A stretch of DNA of 64,000 nucleotides from CAJXSD01 sp964633145 (GCA_964633145.1 CAZWFE010000003.1:1-64000); one strand, 5' to 3'. Shown: positions 8,147 to 17,299, numbered from the stretch's first letter. The notes: generated from the sequence alone by a model not told the origin. Numbers and translations: made by a program.

Positions 8147-9276
8147 GCGCGTTTGGTGATCCAACCGCCTCCAAAAATGCGGCTGCCACCCGTTTCATAA
8201 AATACACAGGCCTGACCGGGGGCCACGCCCTCTTCCGGGTTTAGCAATTCAACCACAGCTTCGGTGTCGTTGATGGGGCGCAAAATCGCTTCGCGCGGGG
8301 GGCGGGTGGACCGGACTTTGACGGAAATGTGCCATTCGCTTTTCGATGTCAGGGGGGTATCACCCAACCAGTTGACCTGCTTAATCGGGACATGGCGGGT
8401 TTTTAGATGTTCTTTTTCGCCCACGATCACGTGTTTTTTGTCCACGTCCAGCCCAACAACATACAGCGGTGTTGCCAGTCCACCGATCCCTAAACCGCGC
8501 CGCTGGCCGATTGTGTAATGGATCACGCCATTGTGCTGGCCCAAAACAGTGCCGTCCATATCCACAATATCACCGGGTTCAACCGCACCAGGGCGCAATT
8601 TTTCGATAACACCGGCGTAATTTCCATCGGGTACGAAACAAATGTCTTGGCTATCGGGTTTATCGGCGACGACCAACCCATATTGCGCCGCCAGTTCACG
8701 CGTTTCAGCTTTGGACGCCAAATGCCCCAAAGGAAAGCGCAGGAAATCCAGTTGATCTTGGGTTGTGGAAAACAAAAAATAGCTTTGATCGCGGTTGGCA
8801 TCCGTGGCGCTGTGTAATTCGGACCCATGCGGGCCGGATTTGCGTTGAATATAATGCCCCGTTGCCATGCAATCGGCATCCAGATCTTTGGCCGTTTCCA
8901 ACAGATCCTTGAATTTTACCCGTTCATTGCAACGGATGCAGGGGACAGGCGTTGCACCCGCCAGATAGCTGTCGGCGAATTCTTCGATAACGGCATCGCG
9001 AAAAATGTTTTCATAATCCAGAACATAATGGGGAAACCCCATATCCTCGGCCACGCGGCGCGCATCGTGAATGTCGATGCCTGCGCAACACGCGCCTTTC
9101 TTGGCCAGGGCTGCCCCATGATCATACAGCTGCAATGTCACGCCAATGACATCATAGCCTTGAGATTTCAGTTGGGCTGCGACGACAGAACTGTCCACGC
9201 CGCCGGACATCGCGACAACGACGCGCGTATCGGCGGGGGGTTTTGCAAATCCCAGTGAATTGACGGGGTGATCCAT
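8143..9276 (-). CDS. mnmA: tRNA-specific 2-thiouridylase
   Basis: Thiolates uridine 34 of tRNAs for Lys, Glu and Gln, using ATP and a persulphide relay. The 377 residues show the PP-loop SGGVDSS near residue 25, the first catalytic cysteine in RCNERVKF, the second in DSQDICFV, and the C-terminal beta-barrel with TIGQRRGLG. The length is normal. It is divergent from sciP, with a 128-base control region between them. Confidence 0.96.
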   Translation of the reverse strand: MDHPVNSLGFAKPPADTRVVVAMSGGVDSSVVAAQLKSQGYDVIGVTLQLYDHGAALAKKGACCAGIDIHDARRVAEDMGFPHYVLDYENIFRDAVIEEFADSYLAGATPVPCIRCNERVKFKDLLETAKDLDADCMATGHYIQRKSGPHGSELHSATDANRDQSYFLFSTTQDQLDFLRFPLGHLASKAETRELAAQYGLVVADKPDSQDICFVPDGNYAGVIEKLRPGAVEPGDIVDMDGTVLGQHNGVIHYTIGQRRGLGIGGLATPLYVVGLDVDKKHVIVGEKEHLKTRHVPIKQVNWLGDTPLTSKSEWHISVKVRSTRPPREAILRPINDTEAVVELLNPEEGVAPGQACVFYETGGSRIFGGGWITKRA

Positions 9277-9344
9277 GTCGTTGGCCTTTGGTTACAAGTT
9301 TGGCTGAAATATAGGAAAATTTGAAATATTCACAACCCCACGAT

Positions 9345-9360
9345 TTAAGCGGCTGTTAAC
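9345..9360 (+). promoter_or_regulatory. CtrA box in front of sciP
   Basis: TTAA, the seven bases GCGGCTG, then TTAAC: an exact match to the CtrA consensus TTAA-N7-TTAAC. It sits 45 bases before the sciP start and 69 bases before the mnmA start on the other strand. In Caulobacter, sciP is activated by CtrA, and this arrangement fits that. Confidence 0.7.
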
Positions 9361-9404
9361 CCAAGCGCGGCATTTTTACCCCGTTCACAAGTATGAGGGT
9401 CACA

Positions 9405-9680
9405 ATGAAGGAGTTATCAAGCAGGCCTAGGGTTGCAAAGTTGCCCGATGGGCAAATTCTGTCGGTCGCCGATTTACCACACGCGAATTTATCACGCTGG
9501 ACTGCGTCGCGGAAATTGGTCGTCGTGCGATCCGTTGTCTATGGCCTGTTGACCCAACGCGAAGCGTTGGAGCGCTATGGCCTGAGTGAAGAAGAATTTA
9601 CCAGTTGGATCAAGCATTTTTTGGATCATGGTCACGATGGATTGAAATGCACCAAGCTCAAAGCGTATCGACAACCATAG
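9405..9680 (+). CDS. sciP: SciP-like CtrA inhibitor (DUF1153)
   Basis: Small DNA/CtrA-binding protein; in Caulobacter, SciP blocks CtrA-driven transcription. The 91 residues carry the family signature: LPDGQILSVADLP, then RWTASRKLVVVRSVVYGL, and a trihelical HTH segment LTQREALERYGLSEEEF. I choose the ATG at 9405, preceded by GAGGG, over the ATG at 9393. It stands directly before ctrA, 87 bases apart, with a CtrA box in front of each gene, a compact feedback unit. Confidence 0.85.
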   Translation: MKELSSRPRVAKLPDGQILSVADLPHANLSRWTASRKLVVVRSVVYGLLTQREALERYGLSEEEFTSWIKHFLDHGHDGLKCTKLKAYRQP

Positions 9681-9706
9681 ATTGTGGTGGTAAAAGTTAT
9701 CAAGCG

Positions 9707-9722
9707 GTAACCTTGCGTTAAC
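9707..9722 (+). promoter_or_regulatory. CtrA box in front of ctrA
   Basis: GTAA, seven bases CCTTGCG, then TTAAC: one mismatch from the CtrA consensus. It ends 45 bases before the ctrA start, which suggests autoregulation. Confidence 0.6.
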
Positions 9723-9767
9723 CAATTCGGTGCAAATTACAGCAAGAGTGTAAAGCAGGAGGCTTGA

Positions 9768-10484
9768 ATGCGTGTATTATTGGTAGAGGACGATCCAAAC
9801 ACAGCGAAAAGCATTGAAATGATGCTGACCCATGCGAATCTGAATGTCTATTCCACCGATCTGGGCGAAGAGGGTATCGATTTAGCGAAACTATATGATT
9901 ACGATCTGATTTTATTGGATTTGAATCTGCCCGATATGACGGGCTATGACGTGTTGCGCCAGCTGCGTTTGGCGCGCATTTCAACGCCCATCTTGATATT
10001 GTCAGGCAACGACGATACCGAGGCGAAAATACGTGGCTTTGGATTTGGGGCCGATGATTATTTGACCAAACCATTCCACCGCGAAGAATTGGTCGCCCGC
10101 ATTCACGCCATCATCCGCCGCAGCAAAGGGCATTCGCAGTCAATTATTAAAACGGGCCGAATTGCGGTGAATTTGGATGCCAAGACGGTCGAAGTTGACG
10201 GCGCACCTGTGCATTTGACGGGCAAAGAATATCAGATGTTGGAATTGCTGTCCCTGCGCAAGGGAACGACATTGACCAAGGAAATGTTTTTGAATCACCT
10301 TTACGGTGGAATGGACGAACCCGAGTTGAAAATTATTGATGTGTTTATCTGCAAATTGCGCAAAAAATTGGCTGTGGCGACAGGGGACGACTCCTATATC
10401 CAAACCGTTTGGGGCCGGGGCTATGTGTTAAAGGATCCAATGCCAATTGGCACAGGCGTTGATACATTCGCGGTATCGGCCTAG
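9768..10484 (+). CDS. ctrA: Response regulator CtrA
   Basis: OmpR-class master regulator; in Rhodobacterales it mainly controls motility, gene-transfer agents and related functions rather than viability. The receiver domain has the acidic pair Asp8/Asp9, phospho-acceptor Asp51 (LLDLNLPD) and the conserved lysine in TKPFH. The C-terminal winged helix holds LTGKEYQMLELL and VWGRGYVL. The 238 residues are the expected length. The protein ends VSA rather than the two alanines of the Caulobacter ClpXP signal. RBS GCAGGAGG is strong. The phosphorelay partners are not in the window. Confidence 0.96.
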   Translation: MRVLLVEDDPNTAKSIEMMLTHANLNVYSTDLGEEGIDLAKLYDYDLILLDLNLPDMTGYDVLRQLRLARISTPILILSGNDDTEAKIRGFGFGADDYLTKPFHREELVARIHAIIRRSKGHSQSIIKTGRIAVNLDAKTVEVDGAPVHLTGKEYQMLELLSLRKGTTLTKEMFLNHLYGGMDEPELKIIDVFICKLRKKLAVATGDDSYIQTVWGRGYVLKDPMPIGTGVDTFAVSA

Positions 10485-10579
10485 GGCGCGGATATCGCGT
10501 TAAATTGCGATTTGTCACTGGACGCAACGGGGTGCGGGAACTATCACTGGGATAAACGATAGTGATAGGACATCTACGC

Positions 10580-12706
10580 GTGACAGAGGCAACCGAACCG
10601 AAAGATTTGACACCAGAACAGGCGCGGCAGGAATTGGCGCGCTTGGCCGCGATTTTGGGGGGGGCAAACCTAGCATACCACCAAAATGACGCGCCAGATA
10701 TCAGCGATGCAGAATATGACCGGCTAAAGCAACGCAATGCCGCGATTGAGGCCGCGTTTCCCGATTTGGTCCGTGACGACAGCCCCAGTTTGCAGGTGGG
10801 CGCGCCGGCTGCGGATGGGTTTAGTAAAATAACCCATACTGTGCGCATGATGTCGCTGGCCAATGCGTTTGACGATGATGAATTGTTCGATTTTCGCGAC
10901 CGGATCAAACGGTATTTGGGTCAAGAGGATGGCGATCCCATCGCCTTTACGGCTGAGCCGAAAATTGACGGGCTTTCACTTAGCCTGCGCTATGAACAGG
11001 GTCAGCTAGTCTCTGCCGCAACGCGTGGCGATGGTCAGGTGGGCGAAAACGTCACCGCCAACGCACGCACGATTGCCGATATTCCCCATACCATCGAAAA
11101 CGCCCCCGATGTCCTAGAGGTGCGCGGCGAAGTGTACATGTCGCATCGTGATTTCGCCGATCTAAATGCACGCCACACCAGCCGCGGAGGCAAGGTGTTT
11201 GCCAACCCCCGAAATGCGGCAGCAGGATCGTTGCGCCAGTTGGATGCTGCGATAACGGCGGATCGCCCCTTGTGTTTTTTCGCCTATTCTTGGGGGGAAT
11301 TGTCACAGCCCTTGGCGGATACGCAAATGGGCGCGATTGAACGGTTGGCGGAAATGGGGTTCAAAACCAATCCGTTGACCCGACTGTGTGACAGGGTTGA
11401 GGATCTGTTAGACCACTATCGCATGATCGAGGAACAGCGTGCCACGTTGGGCTATGACATTGATGGTGTGGTCTACAAAGTCAATGACTTGGCGCTGCAA
11501 TCGCGTTTGGGGTTCCGCGCTACCACGCCACGTTGGGCGATTGCGCATAAATTCCCCGCAGAACTGGCATGGACCACATTGGCCGGCATCGACATTCAGG
11601 TGGGGCGCACAGGCGCATTATCGCCCGTTGCACGTCTGACACCCGTGACTGTGGGCGGTGTGGTGGTTTCAAACGCGACGCTGCATAACGAAGATTACAT
11701 CATAGGTCGTGATGGCAACGGCGACCCCATCCGCGATGGCAAAGATATCCGCGTGGGCGATTGGGTGCAGGTCTATCGCGCAGGCGATGTGATCCCCAAA
11801 ATTGCCGATGTCGATTTGACCAAACGCCCCGATGCGGCGCAGCCTTTCGTGTTTCCTGACCAATGCCCCGAATGCGGATCCCCCGCCATCCGAGAAGAGG
11901 GCGACGCCGTACGCCGCTGCACCGGCGGCATGATTTGCCCCGCCCAAGCGGTCGAGCGGTTAAAACATTTCGTATCGCGCAAGGCGTTTGATATTGATGG
12001 ATTGGGCGCGAAACAGATTGAAATGTTTTTCGGTGATGACGTGCTGCCCATTCGCGAACCGGCCGATATTTTTACGCTGGAAACGCGCGATGGTGCCAAT
12101 TTGGCCAAACTAAAAAATCGGGACGGCTGGGGCGACAAAAGCGCGAAAAACCTGTTTCAAGCCATTGAGGATAAAAAACAAATCGGTTTTGGAAAATGCT
12201 TGTTTGCCCTTGGGATTCGCCATGTGGGCGAAGTGGCGGCAAACCTGATTGCCATGCATTATGGCGATTGGGACAGCTTTGCTGTGGCGATGCAGGACGC
12301 GCAAAACCCTGACAGCGCGGCCTATCACGATTTGATTGCGATTGATGGCTTTGGTCAGGTGATGGCGCAATCGCTGTTGGCCGCCTTTGCACCGGGGGCT
12401 GAACGCGATGGCATCGACCGATTGGTCGCACATCTAACGATCCTACCTGCCGAACGCCCCAAAACCGATGGCAGCCCTGTGGCCGGAAAAACCGTTGTGT
12501 TCACAGGCACCCTAGAACGGATGAGCCGGTCTGAGGCCAAGGCCAAGGCCGAAAGTTTGGGCGCCAAGGTGGCAGGGTCCGTATCGGCCAAAACTGATTT
12601 ATTGGTCGCAGGTCCCGGTGCTGGCAGCAAAGCAAAGAAAGCGGCCGATCTGGGGATTGAGACCATCGACGAAGAGGGATGGCTGACCCTGATTGAGGGG
12701 CTATGA
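10580..12706 (+). CDS. ligA: NAD-dependent DNA ligase
   Basis: Seals nicks in replication and repair with NAD as adenylate donor. About 708 residues, in order: Ia domain (YHQNDAPDISDAEYD), adenylation domain with catalytic Lys128 in EPKIDGLSL, OB fold, four-cysteine zinc finger (CPECGSP and the later CTGGMICP), helix-hairpin-helix repeats and a C-terminal BRCT domain (GKTVVFTGTL). A GTG at 10580 has AGGAC nine bases upstream; a GTG at 10562 is an in-frame alternative. The stop overlaps the recG start as ATGA, so the two are translationally coupled. Confidence 0.96.
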   Translation: MTEATEPKDLTPEQARQELARLAAILGGANLAYHQNDAPDISDAEYDRLKQRNAAIEAAFPDLVRDDSPSLQVGAPAADGFSKITHTVRMMSLANAFDDDELFDFRDRIKRYLGQEDGDPIAFTAEPKIDGLSLSLRYEQGQLVSAATRGDGQVGENVTANARTIADIPHTIENAPDVLEVRGEVYMSHRDFADLNARHTSRGGKVFANPRNAAAGSLRQLDAAITADRPLCFFAYSWGELSQPLADTQMGAIERLAEMGFKTNPLTRLCDRVEDLLDHYRMIEEQRATLGYDIDGVVYKVNDLALQSRLGFRATTPRWAIAHKFPAELAWTTLAGIDIQVGRTGALSPVARLTPVTVGGVVVSNATLHNEDYIIGRDGNGDPIRDGKDIRVGDWVQVYRAGDVIPKIADVDLTKRPDAAQPFVFPDQCPECGSPAIREEGDAVRRCTGGMICPAQAVERLKHFVSRKAFDIDGLGAKQIEMFFGDDVLPIREPADIFTLETRDGANLAKLKNRDGWGDKSAKNLFQAIEDKKQIGFGKCLFALGIRHVGEVAANLIAMHYGDWDSFAVAMQDAQNPDSAAYHDLIAIDGFGQVMAQSLLAAFAPGAERDGIDRLVAHLTILPAERPKTDGSPVAGKTVVFTGTLERMSRSEAKAKAESLGAKVAGSVSAKTDLLVAGPGAGSKAKKAADLGIETIDEEGWLTLIEGL

Positions 12707-14796
12707 CAAAATCACGCCCGGAAATTTTGTATCCTTTGTTCGGAAATCTGACGGCTCTGGCAGGCGTTGGCCCCAAGGTGGCACAAAATTTTGCAGGGCT
12801 GGGCGTGGAAAAACCCCGCGATCTGTTGTTTGTATTGCCCCACAGCGGGATCGATCGACGTTTGATCGATACGGTACAAAATGCCGTTTTGCCCGCGGTT
12901 GTCACACTGCGCATCCATGTTTTGTCACACAAAGCCCCGCGCACAAAATCGGGGGCCTATCGCATCACGGTCAAAGACAGCGCCACCACATTGCAGTTGG
13001 TGTTTTTCCATGCGCGCGGTGATTATTTGCAGAAAATCCTGCCCGTCGGCCAAGATCGGATTGTATCGGGCAAGGTGGAATTATTCGATGGGATCGCACA
13101 AATGGTGCATCCCGATCACATTGTTCCAGTGGATCAGGGGGGGGATATTCCCCCGTTTGAACCTGTTTATCCACTGACTGCAGGGGTCACGCAAAAAACA
13201 ATGCACAAAGCAACGCGGGCCGCGTTGGAATTGGCACCCGAATTGGACGAATGGATTGATCCTGAACAAAAACGCACGTCCCAATGGCCCGATTGGGCCG
13301 ATGCGCTGCGTCAGGCCCATCATCCAAACTCTGTCACGGATACGGCCCTGACGGCCAAGGCGCGGGTGCGTTTGGCCTATGATGAATTGATGGCGCATCA
13401 ATTAACGCTGGCACTGGCGCGCCAAGCCATGCGTAAAACAGCGGGCATCACCACCAAAGGGACAGGCCATTTGCAATCACGCGTTTTGGCCGCGTTGCCC
13501 TATAAACCCACGGGCGCGCAAACGCGGGCCATTGCTGAAATAACAGCAGATTTGGCAGCCCCCGTTAAAATGAACCGTTTGCTGCAGGGCGATGTTGGTG
13601 CGGGCAAAACCTTGGTGGCGTTTCAAACATTACTGATTGCCGTTGAGGCAGGCGGGCAGGGCGTGTTTATGGCGCCCACTGAAATCTTGGCGCGGCAGCA
13701 TCTTGAAGGGTTACAGCCTTTGGCGCAGTCCGCTGGTGTTCACATCGAAATTCTGACCGGACGCGACAAAGGCAAGGCACGGGCGGAAAAATTACGTTTG
13801 CTAGAAAATGGTGACATCGATATTTTGGTGGGCACACATGCCGTATTCCAACAAGACGTCGTGTTTCGTGATCTGCGCATTGCTGTCATTGATGAACAGC
13901 ACAGGTTCGGGGTGCGTCAACGTATGGCGCTTGGCGAAAAAGGGCGCGCAGTCGATGTTCTGGTCATGACGGCCACCCCCATTCCACGGTCGCTGTCCTT
14001 GGCGCAATACGGCGATATGGATGTGTCGGTATTGGATGAAAAACCGCCCGGTCGCAAACCAATTATCACGGCTGTGATTCCAACATCGCGGATGGATGAA
14101 GTCATCGCCAAGTTGCGCGGTGCCATAGCTGAGGGCCGCCAAGCCTACTGGGTCTGCCCCTTGGTCGAAGAAAGCGAAGTGTTGGACTATGCCTCGGCCG
14201 AGGAACGGTTCAAACGGTTGCGCGCTGTCTTGGGCGATGGGGTGGTCGATCTGGTGCATGGTCAAATGCACCCCACCGAAAAAGACGCGGCCATGGCTCG
14301 GTTTCAATCCGGCCAGTCCAAGGTATTGGTCGCCACCACAGTCATTGAGGTGGGCGTGAATGTGCCCAATGCCACCATCATGGTCATTGAACGGTCCGAA
14401 ATATTTGGCCTGGCCCAATTACACCAATTGCGCGGACGGGTGGGGCGCGGTGATGCGCAATCGACCTGTTTGCTGTTGTACCAAGCACCATTATCGGAAA
14501 GCGGCCAAAAACGGCTAAGTGTGTTGCGCAACAGCGAAGATGGGTTTCTGATTGCCCAGACCGATTTGGAAATGCGCGGTGCGGGCGATATGATCGGCAC
14601 GGCCCAATCGGGATTGCCAAGGTTTCAGATTGCCGACCTAGAGGCGATGACAGGCCTGATGGCCACGGCGCAATCTGATGCGCGCAATTTATTGACGCAC
14701 GATCCCGATCTGACATCACCCCGCGGACGTGCTGCGCGTGTTCTACTTTGGTTGATGGAACGTGAAAAAGCAATTCGTTTAATTTCAGTGGGTTAG
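12703..14796 (+). CDS. recG: ATP-dependent DNA helicase RecG
   Basis: Branch-migrating helicase that remodels stalled forks and Holliday junctions. The 697 residues hold the wedge/OB domain, then helicase motifs: Walker A GDVGAGKT, DEQHRFG (motif II), MTATPIPRS (motif III), ATTVIEVGVNVPNA and the LRGRVGRG motif VI. It starts inside the ligA stop (four-base overlap), so the two repair genes form one operon, probably ending at the terminator after 15135. Confidence 0.96.
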   Translation: MTKSRPEILYPLFGNLTALAGVGPKVAQNFAGLGVEKPRDLLFVLPHSGIDRRLIDTVQNAVLPAVVTLRIHVLSHKAPRTKSGAYRITVKDSATTLQLVFFHARGDYLQKILPVGQDRIVSGKVELFDGIAQMVHPDHIVPVDQGGDIPPFEPVYPLTAGVTQKTMHKATRAALELAPELDEWIDPEQKRTSQWPDWADALRQAHHPNSVTDTALTAKARVRLAYDELMAHQLTLALARQAMRKTAGITTKGTGHLQSRVLAALPYKPTGAQTRAIAEITADLAAPVKMNRLLQGDVGAGKTLVAFQTLLIAVEAGGQGVFMAPTEILARQHLEGLQPLAQSAGVHIEILTGRDKGKARAEKLRLLENGDIDILVGTHAVFQQDVVFRDLRIAVIDEQHRFGVRQRMALGEKGRAVDVLVMTATPIPRSLSLAQYGDMDVSVLDEKPPGRKPIITAVIPTSRMDEVIAKLRGAIAEGRQAYWVCPLVEESEVLDYASAEERFKRLRAVLGDGVVDLVHGQMHPTEKDAAMARFQSGQSKVLVATTVIEVGVNVPNATIMVIERSEIFGLAQLHQLRGRVGRGDAQSTCLLLYQAPLSESGQKRLSVLRNSEDGFLIAQTDLEMRGAGDMIGTAQSGLPRFQIADLEAMTGLMATAQSDARNLLTHDPDLTSPRGRAARVLLWLMEREKAIRLISVG

Positions 14797-14897
14797 CCAG
14801 ATATTCGTTTATTGTTTGTTAAATGTTCTTAAAAAGTTCTTTACTTGAGGTCAGAATCATGAGAACAAAGTGGAAACAAACAGGAAGGGTTATCGCA

Positions 14898-15020
14898 ATG
14901 TTCACAGAATTGAAAACACTTACCACCACTGCATCACGCAATTTTATCCAAGATATGGTGGGTGCTACCGCATTGATCGTTATGTTGGTCAGCGCATTGC
15001 ATTTGCCCAGTTTCCTGTAA
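14898..15020 (+). CDS. Small single-pass membrane protein (40 aa)
   Basis: Forty residues: a polar head (MFTELKTLTTTASRNFIQD) followed by one hydrophobic helix (MVGATALIVMLVSALHLPSFL). The start at 14898 has the strong ribosome site AGGAAGGG eight bases before it, which argues for real translation; a longer in-frame start at 14823 lacks such a site. It lies 101 bases after recG and before a strong terminator. Function unknown; similar tiny hydrophobic proteins are frequent in Rhodobacterales as far as I recall. Confidence 0.6.
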   Translation: MFTELKTLTTTASRNFIQDMVGATALIVMLVSALHLPSFL

Positions 15021-15134
15021 ATTAATTACCTGCCCAGTCTGTGCGATCTGTTATTATCCCTTGGATGCGTGCCTATCCCAAACACAGGGGATCGTCCCAG
15101 ACCCCTGACCATCCTATGATCGCTCAGAATGTCT

Positions 15135-15168
15135 CCGCCACCGATGAAAATCGTGTGGCGGTTTTTTT
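15135..15168 (+). terminator. Intrinsic terminator after the 40-aa gene
   Basis: CCGCCAC plus CGAT pair with ATCG plus GTGGCGG around a GAAA tetraloop, with one bulged T, and are followed by seven T. It ends the ligA-recG-small gene transcript just before the convergent Fe-S scaffold gene. Confidence 0.88.
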
Positions 15169-15619
15169 ATGTGGTTTTATGGGATTGGATGTCGTCAATC
15201 GCCGCCACCGCCGCATCCAGTGTCAACAGAATCGAGGCATGGCGATTTTTGTAATCCTTGGCGGGCAACAACACCTCTAACCCGTCAAAGGGGGCAGAGG
15301 GGACCGGACCGTCAGATTTCAGCATGGCATATAATTCATCGCGCGCGCGGCGAATGTCGGCCTCGGTCGTGCCTAAAATGGCCTGTCCCACCACGGCCGC
15401 TGCCGCTTGGCCCAAGGCGCAGGCTTTGACATCTTGGGCATAGGCGCTGACATGGCCATTTTCCATGTCCAGATCCACTGTCACAGTCGATCCACACAGA
15501 GGCGCGCGTTTTTTGATCGTCGCCTGCGGTGATTCCAGCCGATCCGTATGGGGCATATCAGCCGCCAGCCCCAAAATACGGGACGAATACAGGCTGATCA
15601 GATCACTGTCGTTCGACAT
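15167..15619 (-). CDS. NifU/IscU-like iron-sulphur cluster scaffold protein
   Basis: A 150-residue protein with the NifU N-terminal fold, which in relatives assembles Fe-S clusters for transfer. Two of the usual three ligand cysteines are visible, in APLCGSTV and VKACALGQA. The third, expected near the end, is absent: the segment reads KNRHASILLTL. The start at 15619 has AAAGGGA upstream. It is divergent from hisI, 65 bases apart. With only two cysteines it may be a carrier or trafficking protein rather than a true scaffold; I therefore give no symbol. Confidence 0.8.
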   Translation of the reverse strand: MSNDSDLISLYSSRILGLAADMPHTDRLESPQATIKKRAPLCGSTVTVDLDMENGHVSAYAQDVKACALGQAAAAVVGQAILGTTEADIRRARDELYAMLKSDGPVPSAPFDGLEVLLPAKDYKNRHASILLTLDAAVAAIDDIQSHKTT

Positions 15620-15684
15620 GGCTTTCCCTTTCTGCTGTTTCCCCATAGATAGGGTGCGGTACCGAATTTACAAAGGCATATACA

Positions 15685-16047
15685 ATGGAAAACTTTGACG
15701 CTGCAACGCTTAGATACAATCGCGATGGTTTAATCCCTGCAATTGCCCAAGATGCCGATAGCCATGATGTGCTGATGATGGCGTGGATGAACCAAGAGGC
15801 GGTTGAAAAAACATTGGCCACGGGGCGGGTGACATATTTTTCACGCTCGCGCCAAGCGCTGTGGATCAAAGGGGAAACATCGGGTCACGTACAGGAACTG
15901 GTGGATTTGCGCTATGACTGTGATGCAGATTGTATTTTGGTTGTGATCCGCCAAACGGGCCCGGCCTGTCATACCAATCGGCGCAGCTGTTTTTATCGGG
16001 CCGTGCGCAATGGGCAGGTAATTGAACTGTCTCAGCCAGAAAAATAA
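15685..16047 (+). CDS. hisI: Phosphoribosyl-AMP cyclohydrolase
   Basis: Opens the adenine ring of PR-AMP, the third step of histidine synthesis. The 120 residues hold the zinc and magnesium site: DLRYDCDADC with Asp and Cys ligands, GPACHTNRRSC for the second cysteine set, and the MAWMNQEAVEKTL stretch. It is the monofunctional form without a HisE domain. It ends at a bidirectional terminator shared with ssb. Confidence 0.96.
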   Translation: MENFDAATLRYNRDGLIPAIAQDADSHDVLMMAWMNQEAVEKTLATGRVTYFSRSRQALWIKGETSGHVQELVDLRYDCDADCILVVIRQTGPACHTNRRSCFYRAVRNGQVIELSQPEK

Positions 16048-16048
16048 A

Positions 16049-16074
16049 GCCCCGCAAAAGCGGGGCCAATTTTT
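16049..16074. terminator. Bidirectional terminator between hisI and ssb
   Basis: A perfect 7-bp stem, GCCCCGC / GCGGGGC, with an AAAA loop. It is followed by CAATTTTT on the plus strand and, reading the other way, by TTTATTTTTC, so it can end both convergent transcripts. Confidence 0.88.
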
Positions 16075-16594
16075 AGAACGGGATTTCGTCGTCCAAATCA
16101 CGCGACGGCGCGCCGCCGGACGATGACCCACCGCCAAAGCCACCATCGGATGGTCCATTATCATAACCACCACCGCCACCACCGTAGCCGCCATCGGATG
16201 GGCCACCATAGCCACCACCACCTTGACCGCCATTGTTGTCACCACGACCGTCCAACATGGTCAGGGTTGACGTGTAGGGACGTAAAACAACCTCGGTTGA
16301 ATAACGGTCCGCGCCGGATTGGTCCTGCCATTTACGGGTTTCAAGCTGGCCCTCGATATAGATTTTCGAACCTTTGCGCAGGTATTGTTCTGCCACACGC
16401 ACCAAGGGTTCTGAAAAAATGGCGACCGAATGCCATTCTGTGCGTTCGCGGCGTTCGCCTGTGTTGCGGTCTTTCCAGGTCTCAGATGTGGCGATCCGCA
16501 GGTTGCACACTTTGCCACCATTGGGGAAATTGCGCACCTCTGGGTCGCGGCCCAAATTCCCGATCAAAATTACCTTGTTTACGGATCCAGCCAT
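16073..16594 (-). CDS. ssb: Single-stranded DNA-binding protein
   Basis: Coats single-stranded DNA during replication and repair. The 173 residues begin with the OB fold (AGSVNKVILIGNLGRDPEVR, WHSVAIFSEP) over about 110 residues, then a Gly-rich disordered linker with repeated GGYGG units, and the acidic tip DLDDEIPF that binds partner proteins. The gene is normal in length and converges with hisI. Confidence 0.96.
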   Translation of the reverse strand: MAGSVNKVILIGNLGRDPEVRNFPNGGKVCNLRIATSETWKDRNTGERRERTEWHSVAIFSEPLVRVAEQYLRKGSKIYIEGQLETRKWQDQSGADRYSTEVVLRPYTSTLTMLDGRGDNNGGQGGGGYGGPSDGGYGGGGGGYDNGPSDGGFGGGSSSGGAPSRDLDDEIPF

Positions 16595-16747
16595 TCTACG
16601 CTCCTACGAATCTTGTGTCTTGCGTCAACCTTACACCATTCTATGACGATGAATAAAAGATTAAACTTTGAAATTAACCTTGGGATTTTCTGCTGGAAAT
16701 GGGAAGTTGAGGGTTGCAAAAATCAAAAACTCAACCATTTATGGTGT

Positions 16748-17299
16748 ATGTTTGGGTTGAAACGTTTATTCAGTGTGGCAATTTGTGCTGTCGTTCCGCT
16801 GTCGGCCGCGGCAGATGTGCGCATGGGCCAGTTTGCGCTGCTAGACAAACGCGAAAAACCTGGATTTTCTGTACCTTTGGATCCGCCCGCTGTTTTTATT
16901 CCCCCGCGGCCGGGCGATGTACCACAAGGTTTTGAAGACGTTGGACCACATCTGGAAACGGCACAACGCGCGGCCGCGCAATTTGATATACCGCAGCAAC
17001 TTTTTTTGAGGCTGATCGAACAAGAAAGCGGTTGGAACCCACGCGCCGTGTCGCACAAAGGCGCAATTGGCCTGACACAACTAATGCCAGAAACAGCGCG
17101 TATATTGGGTGTCGATCCCTATGATCCCAAGCAAAATATTATGGGTGGTGCGCGCTATTTGGCAACGCAATATCGAACGTTTCGAAATTGGCGTCTGGCT
17201 TTGGCGGCGTATAACGCAGGGCCGGGTGCGGTGCAAAAATATGGTGGTGTGCCCCCGTTCAAAGAAACGCAAAATTACGTTCGCGCCATTTTACGTTAA
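16748..17299 (+). CDS. Lytic transglycosylase, SLT domain
   Basis: Periplasmic muramidase that cleaves peptidoglycan to 1,6-anhydromuropeptides. The 183 residues begin with a signal peptide (MFGLKRLFSVAICAVVPLSA), then a Pro-rich stretch and a family 1 SLT domain: catalytic glutamate in EQESGWNP, GAIGLTQLMPETA and AAYNAGPGAV. The ATG at 16748 gives a clean signal peptide; the frame runs open upstream to 16430 without support. Its stop overlaps that of the convergent YdcF gene by four bases. Confidence 0.88.
   Translation: MFGLKRLFSVAICAVVPLSAAADVRMGQFALLDKREKPGFSVPLDPPAVFIPPRPGDVPQGFEDVGPHLETAQRAAAQFDIPQQLFLRLIEQESGWNPRAVSHKGAIGLTQLMPETARILGVDPYDPKQNIMGGARYLATQYRTFRNWRLALAAYNAGPGAVQKYGGVPPFKETQNYVRAILR

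Noticed and set aside
7548..8207. 219-residue minus-strand frame opposite mntR
   Set aside because: Arg/Pro-rich, no domain, antisense to a well-supported gene; a shadow frame.
13801..14418. 205-residue minus-strand frame opposite recG
   Set aside because: His/Gly-rich low-complexity translation of the antisense of conserved helicase motifs; not a gene.
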